From Ephydatia muelleri (lineage: Eukaryota > Porifera > Demospongiae > Spongillida > Spongillidae): a DNA stretch of 64,000 bases. Positions 33,401 to 42,688 of this stretch are shown piece by piece (the first letter of the stretch is position 1; each line of letters starts with the position of its first letter). The notes under the pieces are model-generated. The model was not told the DNA's origin. It searched no databases and saw nothing but the letters and a program-made list of their open reading frames with translations. The stretch lies in NCBI GenBank assembly GCA_013339895.1, contig JABACO010000009.1, positions 8,956,071 through 9,020,070 on the forward strand, in the 5' to 3' direction. Made by a program: the position numbers and the translations under genes.

Positions 33401-36400
33401 AAGGCTTTCCCCGTAACCTTGTCAGGATTACACAGGGCAGCGTGGTGCATCTCTAACTCAGTTATGGAACGTCCAGCAGGGTACTCCCTGAGCCAGTCAT
33501 ACTCCGGAGTGTCTGGGCACCAGTACTCATCTTGCACCCAGCCGTACCGCTGTCCCAGAAGTCCGATGAAGTACTGGCTGTGGGATATTTCGTCCAGACA
33601 GATCTCCAAGGCCTTGTGGCTGCGTGCGTCCGTCTCCGTGACACCCCACCGCAGGTCCACCTCATACACCTGGATGTTGCGGGCTCGGGCTCGTGCTCGG
33701 ATCTCTGGGAACACGAACCTGGTCAGCATGTCACGCTCCCCGTGCATGTCGCGAAACGTGGACGAGATGAAGATTCGAACTGTCCTCCACCTCTTCTGCT
33801 TTCCTGCAGACAGAAGTGCCTTCTCTGGCTCAAGGGTGAGAAGTTCTGACGGCGCTGCGGCATTAAGAAGCCCAGGCAACTTTACCGGCTGCAGTTCGTA
33901 AGCCTTGTCGATGTTTTCTACATAGGTAAGCTGCCCACTGTCCCCTCGTTCGGCTATGAAGCGGAGGATCTGATCTGAATAGCCTGCCAGGTGGATGTCA
34001 TTTTCATGCTGGGGCTTGATGGTAGAGGACAGCCCACTAAACCTGCCACTCAGGTCAACGCTCACAAAGAGTAAGTTTGGGTTAACCAGATGGCGGTATT
34101 TATTCAGGAAATCCAGTGCCAACTCTCCCTGTTCGTCATCCAGCCTCATTGTGTCTGTCAGCAAAACCAGATTGTCTATCGGCACACGGTCGACCAACAC
34201 ACGCTGCAGGAACGAGGCAGGCAGTTTTCCGTCACTGGAGTTGAGGCCCTGCGACCTCGCCACGGTGAGAACGGCGTCCATGTTGTTCAGGATGGTCCCG
34301 TCCTTGAGGTTGACCTCTTCGCAGCCACTCTGCCCAAAGACCATCATGGAGCACTGCTCGCAGGCAAACTTGCACATGAGGCCCAGCAAGATGCCCACCT
34401 CCAGAACAGTGCGGGGTTTCCCAAGACCCTTGGCGGCCGTGCACGGACGGTTCATGTTGCTCCCGACGTTGCAGAGGATCACAGTGGTCCCGGAAATGGG
34501 CTTGACGTTGTAGCAGGTTGCAATCTTCAAGGCGCTGTCGAGGGCGGTGCGGTAACGCTCAATAAGTTTGGGGTCAACCACTGGGAGCGGTTTAACCTTC
34601 CTTGGTTTACCCTTTCTTGGGGGCTTCCCGGGCCTTTGGGGCTTCTCCTCTGGGGCCTCGCCGCGGGCAATTTTTTCAAGACCTCCCAGGACTTCGTAGG
34701 CTGAAAAGAACCGGAAAGGAAACTGCTTGCTGTTGGTCACCGCTCTTTCATCATTCAGCTTGTTGATCACCCACTGGTGGTGTTTGGGGGATATATCAGC
34801 CAGGATCAGGTTTCGCAGGTTTCTCAACATTGCCATGAATGGCAACTTGGAATGATCGATTAGTTCTTCCCAGGTCCCTGCTTTGTTGCCTTTCAGGGAG
34901 ACCTGTGTTTCCCAGGTCTCAGGTGTGGAGAGCTTCATCCTCTTGCCAGCTCGGTCCTGGTCCCAAGTGCCAGGTAGCCTGCTTCGTCTGAAAGCTTCTG
35001 GGTCTTCTGGGTAGGATTTCCCGATGAGGCACATGACATGTTCCACTGGCTCGGATATGTGGATCTTGCGCACAAGCTGCTTGAGGGTGAAGCTGAGTCT
35101 CTTTATCTCTGCTTCGCTCTCGTCCTGTTCGTCCTTCACAACTGAGGAGTCATCTTCTGTCTCTTCCCCACCAGTCAAAGGTTTTGGGCCCTCCTCTGTC
35201 GGAGTTTCGGGTTCAGTTTCTGACATCGGTTTCGGTTCAGGTTCTGGTTTAGTCTTCCTTCCTCGCTGCATCTTTCCTCCCTTGCCTCGCCCTTTTGGCA
35301 CAGCCTTGCTTTCTTGCTTTCCACCTTCCTTACCTTTGGTTCCCTTGCCATCTTGCTTCTCCTTTTTCTCTTCTTTTTGCTTTTCCTTCTTCTTGTGCTT
35401 CTTCTTTGAGCTCTCTTTGTTGTACTTGCCTAGCTGGTATGCGTCAAACTCGGTGAACTTGACGGCCATGACCTTACGTAAGGCGGTCGGGATGGACGCA
35501 AAATTGAGCGCGTCATCGTGGAACACGGTGTAGATTTCAGCCACTTCGATCCAGTCCGAGGGTAGGGCGACTGCACTGGAGTAGTATTTCCTCAGGTAGG
35601 GGCGGCAGGATTGGATCTTCGACGCCAGAGCGAGGAGGAAGTTGGCAGTCGTGCGTATGTTCAGGTCGCACCTTGTGTACAGAGCGAGCTTCAAGAGGAA
35701 CTCTGCATCATATGCAGACACCTTCTCCCCCATCGCACACAGGTTGACAAAGGTGGCATCCTTCGGGCTGTGGAAGTTGGGAGAGCAAAGCAGGGATGTT
35801 GCCACGGCGTTTACAAGGGTGGATTTTAAGCCCACCACATCAACAAGTGGGGCGCGCAACTTTTGCAAGGAGGGGTCCAGTTCAGGTTGCACAAACTCCA
35901 GCGCCTCTGACTGTTCAGGTGAATCCAGTGAGAAGTGGTATGATGGCGCTGCTTCAAGTTCCTTTGCGATGGGTACAGTTACCAGGGCTGGTACACTTTG
36001 TGGGGCTCCCAACCTGGCTGGCTTGCTGGTACTCGGTTCACTATGAGCAGATGATGCTGTCTTGGTGGAGACCAGGCTACTTGGACTGGATGATGCTATC
36101 TTGGTGGAGAACAGGCTACTTGGACTGGATGATGCTATCTTGGTGGAGACCAGACTACTTGGATTGAGGGCTCTATTTGTCAGCGGTTGCTGGGTAGACA
36201 GCTTGGGGTTGCTAAGAAGAGAAGAACTGAGGGAGGAAACTGGTTTGGTTTTTGTTCCCGTGGGCCCCAGTGATAACCCGCTTAACGGCGTCACCCTGGT
36301 GAGGCTAAGCGTGGGCGTTAAGGTAGACGAAGTGGCCGAAGTGGTCTTGTCATCCTTCTTGGCGAGTAAGCTGGACTGGCCAAGTTTAGTAGGTGCTGTG

Positions 36401-37282
36401 GTGGCGGGTTTGGTGAGCAAGGATGAGGTGAGCACGGGCGACGAGAGCGTGGTCTTCTGCTGGGAGGTCTGGCTAGTCAGAAGCGTAGATTTCAGACTGC
36501 TTCCCTCGCTACGCGCCGTCAGACTCGACAGACTGGACCCTCCGGTCAACTTGCCAGTCAGGGACGAAGAGGAGGTCAGTCCAGTTAGACGTGGCGACGC
36601 AGTACTGAGCAGAGGATTGGTCAGCGAAAGGGCGGGCTTGTCTTTACTCGTCATCGTTGGTGGAATCTGCAAAAAATGGGGGGCGGGGGGGGAGTGGGAG
36701 GGCCGGGTAAGGGGAACAACAGCAGACAGTAATCATACTTCGCATGTCACACACACACACACACACACGCAACAAACATTTCAATTTCAACGCCCTTCCG
36801 AGAGGCTCGCTAACATTTTGATAACATACACGTTATGCCTCATTTGACTGCAACGTACTTACAATCGTCAATCAAGCCACCATCTTGAACGAGTGGCACA
36901 TATTTGGGTAGGGGCGGAGCTGACAGCGATTCCTCCTACGTGTCACTAATGCAATTTCGTACGTACTGTTCAACTATTTTGGTAGTTCTGTACAAGTGTA
37001 AATACCCGCTCAATTTATACACAGTGATAAACGTCAATGACCACTTCCCATGCAAGCAGTTGTTTGTGTTTGGTAGAGCTAAAAGTTGCCCAGGTTTGGC
37101 CTGCAGAAGTTAATCTCCCTCCATGCAGGTAACACATACCATTCGTACGTGTACAGTGTAGGAGGTTCTTTGTTCGCATGCACACACATGCACATACATA
37201 CACACATACATACATACATACATACATACATACATACATACATACATACATACATACATACATACATACATACATACATACA

Positions 37283-37314
<32 letters not shown>

Positions 37315-38231
37315 CATACATACATACATATACATACACACATACATACAGCACATACATACACACATACATACATACATATATACATACACACATACAC
37401 ACATACATACACACGTACATACACACATACATACATACACATCCATACATCCATACATACATACACACATACATACACACACATACACACATACATACAT
37501 ACACACATACATACATACATACATACATACATAAATACATCACACACATACATACACACATACATACATACGCACATACATGACATACGCAAACGACATA
37601 ACACATGCACAACATGACACTTGCCATTGCGAAACGTGTTCACACTCACATGCATATGATGAATGCACATATTTACCACACATGTACACACACACACACA
37701 CACACACACACAGCCCTCACTTGGCGGAATTCCCAGTGGTACTCATACTAGGGCTCGCTACTTCAACTGCCACCATTCACCACCACTTACCACACGCAGT
37801 CACCTCCCTACTGTCCATGGAGCAGTTCAACACCCAGCACCCTTTTGTAACACTGCCCCAGGTCATCAATGAGGTCGGACACATGACATGCACAAGCCTT
37901 TGACCTGTGGCACATTCAGACGCTTTCCTCCCCTCCCTACCCACAGCTCTTTCTCACTCCCACCCTCTCCTTCAGGCTTGGCCATCAGGTATCCTCCTTC
38001 CTGCTGCAGAAATTCTTCAAATCCAACTTCTCCATCCTTAATTTCTCTCGTGGCATTCAGGTAATTAGAGAGTGACTTGCTTGCCATACCTTGATGTGTG
38101 TCCTATCTATCCAATGATGGGTAGTTTAATTGTGCATAACACTATTGTTGAAGTGTCTTTTATAATTTTTGCAAGGACATACCCCATTAATTAAAAACAT
38201 GTTTACAGACAACATACCTGCATACATGTAT

Positions 38232-38278
<47 letters not shown>

Positions 38279-41200
38279 CATCTATATGTGCACACACACA
38301 CATACATCTATATGTGCACACACACACATACATCTATATGTGCACACACACACATATACATATTTAACTCACTCCACTGTGTGCAGTGTGCCATGATGGA
38401 GCACTTCTACTGGCAGCCGTTGAGCTTTCTGTGCACCAAAGGTGGCTTGGAACAGGTTGGGCACATGTCCCATATGCAGTGCGAGATGGTGAGAGCCACT
38501 CCCTCATTTCAGCTGTAAGCTCCTCCCTCTGTATAACAGTGAGGCCAAACCCACCATTTTCTAGGCACGTGGAGTCCTTGGAACCCCAGCGGCAGCTTCA
38601 ACTGCTCAAAAATGACAATGATTTGAAAGTAACCCAACAAGGGGAAGGCAGGGGAACCTAATGGCACCTTAATTCTCTTCTACAGGCTGAAGTCCAGAAT
38701 CTGCTAGCTTCTCTCAGTAGCTACTATCTATTGTTTTTTCCTACCATGAGGTGCCTTTTTCACATCCTCCAGCAGCTTCCTGATGGCTCTAACCCCTTTG
38801 GTCACCAGGTATCATTGCCGTACTGCGTAGACTCATTTCCATGGCTTCAATCTCCAGCATTACGAGCTGTACAATGTTTGTCTGGAATGTGATATCACCA
38901 AACACCCCAAATTTGATTATGTGTGGAGCTTCGTTAGGTGAGAAATGGAGGAACAAATGAGCAAGGGAGGAGGGAGGGTGCAAGGATGTGAATAATGGCG
39001 GGGTTTGGTGTTTTTTTTTCCCCCCTGTTCCTGACAGAGCTTTTAGCCACACTGAGCTTTCAACTGTCCTCAAAGAGTGTGTTCATGAGTTGGAAGAAGC
39101 TGTCTTGAGAACAGGGTGAGCAACGGCGTGTCTTCTTTTACTTCCACGATGATTACCTCGTTCCTGACTGTGGTCCCAGTGCCCCCCTTGCTGAGGCCAC
39201 CTCCCAGTTGAAAGGGTGGGCTGACGAACTGGAGCATCTGGAGGCTGCGACTGCCGGTGGTGTGTTGGGGAGGGTGCCTGTGTGGGGAGTGCCTGTGTGG
39301 GGAGAGTGCCTGTGTGGGGAGAGTGCCTGTGTGGGGAGGGTGCCTATATGGGAGGTACCTTTGTGGGGAGTGTGCCTGTGTGGGGAGAGTGCCTATGTTG
39401 GGAGGGTGCCTGTGTTGGGAGGGTGCCTGTGTTGGGAGGGTGCCTGTGTTGGGAGGGTGCCTGTGTTGGGAGGGTGCCTGTGTGGGAGCATGCCTGTGTG
39501 GGGAGAGTGCCTATGTGGGGAGAGTGCCTATGTGGGGAGAGTGCCTGTGTGGGGAGGGTGCCTGTGTGGGGAGTGCCTATGTAGGGAGAGTGTCTATGTG
39601 GGAATGCCAGTGTGGGGAGGATGCTTATGTGGGGAGAGTGCCTGTGTGAGGAGTGTGCCTGTGTGGGGAGTGTGCCTGTGGGGAGGGTGCCTATGTGGGG
39701 AGAGTGCCTATGTGGGGAGAGTGCCTGTGTGGGGAGTGTGCCTGTGTGGGGAGTGTGCCTGTGGGAAGGGTGCCTATGTGGGAAGAGTGCCTGTGTGGGG
39801 GAGTGTGCCTATGTGGGGAGAGTGCCTGTGTGGGGAGTGTGCCTGTGTGGGGAGTGTGTCTGTGTGGGGAGAGTGCCTGTGTGGGGAGGGTGTGTGTGGG
39901 GAGGGTGTGTGGGGAGGGTGTGTGTGGGGAGGGTGTGTGTGGGGAGGGTGTGTGTGGGGAGGGTGTGTGGGGAGGGTGTGTGTGGGAAGGGTATGTGGGG
40001 AGGGTGTGTGTGGGGAGGGTGTGTGGGGAGGGTGTGTGGGGAGGGTGTGTGTGGGGAGGGTGTGTGGGGAGGGTGTGTGTGGGGAGGGTGTGTGTGGGGA
40101 GGGTGTGTGTGGGGAGGGTGTCTGTGTGGCTACCTCATGTTGATTAGGGGTGTCTGGCTTACAGGGGAGAGCATCATTCTACCTGTGGTGCAGGAGACGC
40201 TAGGAGAGAGGGCGATGAGAGTTCAAGAGGTGGGTGTGGTCATGTATCGGCGCTGTGGGGTACTGTGCATGTGTGTGGGATGTGTGCATACAAGTGCCTA
40301 GATCTCGGAAGTGGTAAGGATTTATGTTGCATCTTGCCAGGAAAAAAAACAACTTCTTGTTCAGTAAATCACTGTTCACTCTGTGATTGTGCTACTCTAT
40401 GGGGGCGTCACTGCACAACCAACTCGTTCACTCTGGAGTTGAGAATTTGATTAGTGCCTTGTTTGGTGACTCCCCCTTGTGGGAGTGCATTGTTGTCTGC
40501 TGCTGTTTCTCAACCAATGCATGGTTCAGATTTGGTAGACCCATCTTTGTTCCTTGGATTCTGGAATTTAGACCCCATTTGTGACTCAGATGTTGTTTGA
40601 TATCATTCATTATGTGCACCAATGTCTACTAACAGGAACATATCATGCATCATAAGTGGTTTAAACCTTTGACCTGTGTATAATGTGCACACACTACTTC
40701 TTGCAACTCTAAACATACTATGAAGAGGATTGGTGGTTCTGACTTTTGGGGGATTGGGAGGGGAGAATTGACCAGGGTATGGTCATGAAATTTGGATGTT
40801 CCAATGCTCCCTATTGTACACTTCTAACAGCGCCTGAGGCAACTGTCTTCAAGACCAAAACAACCAACTGCCTACACAGTTCTACGAAGTAAAATCATAG
40901 ACTTCTTCAAGGAGCTTGTCAGGTGTGTTGTTGGCTTTCTGTCTCCTCCCTCATCCCTCATCCCTCCTCCATCCCTCATCCCTCCTCCCTCCTCCCTCAT
41001 CCCTCATCCCTCCTCCTCATCCCTCCTCCCTCATCCCTCCTCCCTCCTCCCTCATCCCTCCTCCCTCATCCCTCCCCTCCTTCCTCATCCCTCATCCCTC
41101 CTCCCTCATCCCTCCTCCCTCATCCCTCATCCCTCCTTCCTCATCCCTCATCCCTCCTCCCTCATCCTTCCTCCCTCATCCCTCATCCCTCCTCCCTCAT

Positions 41201-42530
41201 CCCTCCTCCCTCATCCCTCCTCCCTCATCCCTCCTGCCTCATCCCTCCTGCCTCATCCCTCATCCTTCTCCCTCATCCCTCATTCCTCATCCCTCCTCCC
41301 TCATCCCTCCTCACTCATCCCTCCTCACTCATCCCTCCTCCCTCATCCCTCCTCCCTCATCCCTCCTCCCTCATCCTCCTCCCTCATCCGCCTCCCTCAT
41401 CCCTCCTCCCTCCTCCCTCATCCCTCCTCCCTCCTCCCTCATCCCTCCTCCCTCATCCCTCCTCCCACATCCCTCCTCCCTCATCCCTCCTCCCTCATCC
41501 CTCATCCCTCCTCCCTCATTCCTCCTCCCTCATCCCTCCTCCCTCATCCTTCTCCCTCATCCCTCATTCCTCATCCCTCCTCCCTCCTCACTCATCCCTC
41601 CTCCCTCATCCCTCCTCCCTCATCCCTCCTCCCTCATCCCTCCTCCCTCCTCACTTTCTGCACCTCCTCTGCAGCAAGCACCTGTGTTGCCCTCACGTCC
41701 TTCCACTGCATGAAGTGGCCTACTTCACCAACGTCTCCACCCTCTCTAAGGTTGAGTGCACGTGTACCTGGTCCCCTCTATCTTGCCCGCACCCTCACTT
41801 CTGATCTGTGTTACTCGCAGCATCTATCACCCTCTCCGCGAGCCGCCATACAAATCGCACTGAGCAAACCTGACTACTATCTCAATGTATGTGCACTACT
41901 TCACCACTGTGTCTTGTCACATGACTTTCATCGCCATGTCACATGACTTTCATCGCCATGTCACGTGACTTCTGCTTGCAACTTGACATGATTTCAACTG
42001 GTGTGCCACACTGCGTCTGTGATTGAATCCGTCATCTTGTCACATGACACCCATTGACAACGTCACACGCCAAGTCTGCTGGCTCATGTGACAATGACAC
42101 TGGACTCACCGCCAACATGCCTGACGTGTGCATCATCTACCAGCTGCATCTGGAGTGTGGAAAGATGATCAACCTTTTTGACTGGATGCAGGTATGTGTC
42201 CTCGAGGTCTGGGATTTGATGTACTGTGGTTTTTAGAAATATATATTCTGTGCTGTACCTAAAGGCTTTTATAGCCGTGGTTCAGCCTGATAAACTGAAA
42301 GAGAAGGAGAGTAAGAAGAAGCAAGAAGTGGAACCAGCTTTGCAGTATCCTTCGAATTTAGAAATTTAAATGTTACCAGTGTGTGGATTTGAAATTTGTT
42401 TGGTCCTTTAAATACATTAATCAGAGCTCGCTTTGCCCAAGCTGTGTCTGAGCTACAGCTTCTTGGATTTGTCAAGCCTACCCAGAGAAAGACTGACCAT
42501 GTTCAGAGACTTACGTGGGGAGCGTGTTAA
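27497..42530 (+). CDS. ORC3: origin recognition complex subunit 3 (5' exons missing)
   Basis: About 18 plus-strand exons: 27497–27619 ([14 protein letters not shown]), ~28159–28241, 28314–28398 ([20 protein letters not shown]), 37714–~37872 ([22 protein letters not shown]), ~37990–38060, 38387–38488 ([13 protein letters not shown]), 38565–38628, 38686–38808 ([20 protein letters not shown]), 38858–38937 ([13 protein letters not shown]), 39037–39115, ~39190–39257, 40165–40229, 40831–40922, 41675–41750 (LPLHEVAYF), 41821–41886 ([13 protein letters not shown]), ~42075–42191 ([19 protein letters not shown]), 42265–~42343 and 42425–42530 ([20 protein letters not shown], stop). These match ORC3 from its ATPase-like domain to the C-terminal winged helix. 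ORC3 is a core part of the nuclear complex that licenses replication origins. The N terminus is not visible and is probably in the gap at 26384–27383. One 9.3-kb intron (28399–37713) contains the TEP1 gene on the opposite strand. Confidence 0.93.
27660..27975. repeat. GGAGGCAGGGGTGAGT minisatellite
   Basis: Degenerate G-rich repeats with unit AGTGGAGGAGGCAGGGGTG or longer, starting about 40 bp after an ORC3 splice donor. Each copy contains a donor-like GGTGAGT in the sense orientation. Confidence 0.88.
28500..28558. repeat. 25-bp tandem duplication spanning the TEP1 stop codon
   Basis: GTCACACTGTCTATAG followed by AAGGCTCTG occurs twice in a row; the right copy contains the TEP1 stop (28540–28542) and the left copy is its duplicate in the 3' UTR. 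Confidence 0.85.
28540..36654 (-). CDS. TEP1: telomerase protein component 1 homologue (TROVE–VWA–DUF4062–NACHT–WD40)
   Basis: A single uninterrupted coding exon of about 2,704 codons, start [13 protein letters not shown]. Order: Ser/Thr-rich N terminus with three 13-aa repeats (about 165–205); TROVE RNA-binding domain (about 265–655) split by a Lys-rich insertion (about 408–525); VWA-like segment (about 717–905); DUF4062 ([19 protein letters not shown], about 955); NACHT ATPase with Walker [11 protein letters not shown] (about 1221) and Walker [14 protein letters not shown] (about 1315); then about 21 WD40 repeats from about 1711 to the end, enough for three seven-bladed propellers. This is the architecture of vertebrate TEP1 (2,627 aa in human), a protein of vault particles that also binds telomerase RNA. 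A splice acceptor TTTTTTGCAG at 36667 and a donor GTAAGT at 36862 indicate one 5' UTR intron, so it is not a plain retrocopy. It lies antisense in an ORC3 intron. Confidence 0.96.
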   Translation of the reverse strand: MTSKDKPALSLTNPLLSTASPRLTGLTSSSSLTGKLTGGSSLSSLTARSEGSSLKSTLLTSQTSQQKTTLSSPVLTSSLLTKPATTAPTKLGQSSLLAKKDDKTTSATSSTLTPTLSLTRVTPLSGLSLGPTGTKTKPVSSLSSSLLSNPKLSTQQPLTNRALNPSSLVSTKIASSSPSSLFSTKIASSSPSSLVSTKTASSAHSEPSTSKPARLGAPQSVPALVTVPIAKELEAAPSYHFSLDSPEQSEALEFVQPELDPSLQKLRAPLVDVVGLKSTLVNAVATSLLCSPNFHSPKDATFVNLCAMGEKVSAYDAEFLLKLALYTRCDLNIRTTANFLLALASKIQSCRPYLRKYYSSAVALPSDWIEVAEIYTVFHDDALNFASIPTALRKVMAVKFTEFDAYQLGKYNKESSKKKHKKKEKQKEEKKEKQDGKGTKGKEGGKQESKAVPKGRGKGGKMQRGRKTKPEPEPKPMSETEPETPTEEGPKPLTGGEETEDDSSVVKDEQDESEAEIKRLSFTLKQLVRKIHISEPVEHVMCLIGKSYPEDPEAFRRSRLPGTWDQDRAGKRMKLSTPETWETQVSLKGNKAGTWEELIDHSKLPFMAMLRNLRNLILADISPKHHQWVINKLNDERAVTNSKQFPFRFFSAYEVLGGLEKIARGEAPEEKPQRPGKPPRKGKPRKVKPLPVVDPKLIERYRTALDSALKIATCYNVKPISGTTVILCNVGSNMNRPCTAAKGLGKPRTVLEVGILLGLMCKFACEQCSMMVFGQSGCEEVNLKDGTILNNMDAVLTVARSQGLNSSDGKLPASFLQRVLVDRVPIDNLVLLTDTMRLDDEQGELALDFLNKYRHLVNPNLLFVSVDLSGRFSGLSSTIKPQHENDIHLAGYSDQILRFIAERGDSGQLTYVENIDKAYELQPVKLPGLLNAAAPSELLTLEPEKALLSAGKQKRWRTVRIFISSTFRDMHGERDMLTRFVFPEIRARARARNIQVYEVDLRWGVTETDARSHKALEICLDEISHSQYFIGLLGQRYGWVQDEYWCPDTPEYDWLREYPAGRSITELEMHHAALCNPDKVTGKAFFYFRHPSVSQHIPQSFRADFESESHESAQKIEGLKSQIRTSGLEVYDGYSARWLGEVDGKPMVGGLEDFGMRVLHNIWNAIQRDYPDDEAGKDAIAQVTAMHEAFAENQATSFVGRKAALKQVREVIEEGKSQLVLAVGKPGSGKSAFMAAYAQQFSQPEQGKLAKSLVLSHFIGAAPGSGNVSAILSRLCHEMKRRFALTLDIPADYPDLVMAWPTFLEESSSAVGKERTLLVLIDGLDLLEDTHNGRAMDWLPPTVPKGVVILLSTTEGGPCHSLLKRRTPVPTEVTVGSMDMSDKAQMVRQKLARHRKTLDESAFNNQLKLLLTKKDAGNPLYLHLACEELRVFGVFEEVTEYLKQIPATTSILLQEVLKRLESELGAELISTSLSLLCLVRNGLLECELAALLAMLFNKNSVQAVLPPMVVTRLLRSLQGFLQPTGQENSDRLSLAHKDIEKAVRLRYMQGAASDKERQLHQLLARYFRDEADPSGDKQYKGNNGRAFCELPYHLVSGGLWSELEEIVTNLCFVLAKCRLGLAQELLSDYSPSVLNLPTGKVKEVAKFVQLPRVQLFKSFVSRNLHVLVGNPTLALQQAVNEPSTSDIAKEGEQLAQETRAPLLRWINKLSEASPCRLTIAQGGVVATCVAVSQDGKLLATGLKSCVVKLYEVETGKELQMFVGHAAAITGICFVGTNALCTASHDTTLSLWNVQDGFRVAVMKGHQRSVRGCAANSSGKVVVSVSWDTTIRVWNGSDGKCVSTLRTPRQRNNPLNCVAFHPEGQLVVVGSWDASLKVWDTYNQKRVKTLKGHKTSVQACAYAPTGRHIVSAALDGEVRIWSTKSDTAVGTIAGHHDPVNSITFTPNGQYLVTASSDKLLKVWSGTLGQPVASLGSAEFGFAHCMTFHSPTQTVRVGYHDGHVRSFNVQTGAVLFASKLHSAAVVGLAHRDKLTMSASVDGSIKVWTPPSLPKYMSLVGHKAAISCAVWDAKGFASASEDLSILIWPHDPRAYVKQAKSTKKGKNQDAEDTTVSPVATLYAHTAKISSLAFSTDGLRMVSASHDKSVIVWDLVSYSQLQHLQACHKDWINACTFSDTSPDILLTASNDLTLKLWDLKAGTEKTTFKGHLTAINSVAFSQGCIVSSAFDGSVKVWTHKGVEITTMYCHQQRVNACLLDIPNAQAAPTSTDWADAPEDGETSSSEDQQKVKLDKITVLTASDDGTVGVWKPFLPNEVIPLTGHSDRVLSATATVNNEIVSSALDGTVRIWAPALPIEQQQGNIAMLSSAKGHTGPISSCSLSAKGDYAVTAGRDGTCTLWSLKSDEEGSGLKLECVYTVKVSDRALSSVSYCGAKGDLVAIGGDDGALSFYNFPPGDYASVEQVIMAGTLMGDFPVQRLALTPNEKLLVAGSWSKKVLCMQTALTKGKRLITATMAQHGDWVTDVIAREEDGTSVSYSVGLDSCLYRWVLPTTGGQGTAPASSFTAVKYNIPLPNEGRQKVWLKTICDAGQYIVIGDSEGGVTLWNKDAKKVCTTKKVHQKAINAVAMLGNNLATGSDDSTVKIWKVMHDPAGLKEVDLKQIGHFYTRSCVTMMTSWCGTKKNQLPLLLVGDSLGHLTILQWYQSLL
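36667..36900 (-). promoter_or_regulatory. TEP1 5' UTR intron and first non-coding exon
   Basis: On the minus strand, GACGATT|GTAAGTACG (donor at 36862) and a pyrimidine-rich TTTTTTGCAG acceptor (36667) define a 196-nt intron. The exon upstream of 36863 has no open reading frame into TEP1, so it is 5' UTR. The transcription start should lie just beyond, around 36.9–37 kb. The intron holds a small CA repeat (36751–36768). Confidence 0.6.
37190..37580. repeat. (CATA)n microsatellite, about 390 bp
   Basis: CATA repeats interspersed with CACACATA variants, in the ORC3 intron just upstream of the TEP1 5' end. Confidence 0.95.
38230..38362. repeat. (CA)n and CACACATACATCTATATGTG repeat
   Basis: A CA tract followed by three copies of a 30-bp repeat, in the ORC3 intron before the exon at 38387. 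Confidence 0.9.
39250..40130. repeat. GTGTGGGGAGAGTGCCT minisatellite
   Basis: About 880 bp. The first two thirds are an 18-bp G-rich unit (GGGGAGAGTGCCTGTGTG and variants); the last third is a shorter GGGAGGGTGTGTGTG unit. It begins exactly at the splice donor of an ORC3 exon (about 39257) and ends about 35 bp before the next acceptor, so the intron is nearly all repeat. Confidence 0.95.
40945..41655. repeat. CCCTCATCCCTCCT pyrimidine minisatellite
   Basis: About 710 bp of CCCTCAT/CCCTCCT heptamers in mixed order, filling the ORC3 intron between exons ending at 40922 and starting at 41675. It runs straight into the acceptor and may serve as an oversized polypyrimidine tract. Confidence 0.95.
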
Positions 42531-42688
42531 AACTTTTGTACATGTATGGCTCGTTGTGCTATAATTAGTATCGACCGGAACTGTGTATATAAATATCCCT
42601 TGTTTGTATACCGGCAATTATTAATTCAGTTTAATATACGTATTTAAAAGCGGAGAGTTTCTCATAGTTAGAAAAAAAGGTGGAGGGA

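Noticed and set aside
36655-36672. Upstream TTG as TEP1 start
   Set aside because: The stretch TTTTTTGCAG is a splice acceptor; the first ATG in the exon (36652–36654) is the sensible start.
28672-36847. Numerous plus-strand open frames of 60–260 codons
   Set aside because: Shadow frames opposite the GC-rich TEP1 coding exon; none has recognisable domains.
39208-40143. 311-codon plus-strand frame rich in CLCGES-type repeats
   Set aside because: It begins in a real ORC3 exon but then reads through the splice donor into an intronic minisatellite.
40916-41804. Long Pro/Ser/Leu/Ile-rich plus-strand frames
   Set aside because: Read-through of a CCCTCAT/CCCTCCT array that makes up an ORC3 intron.
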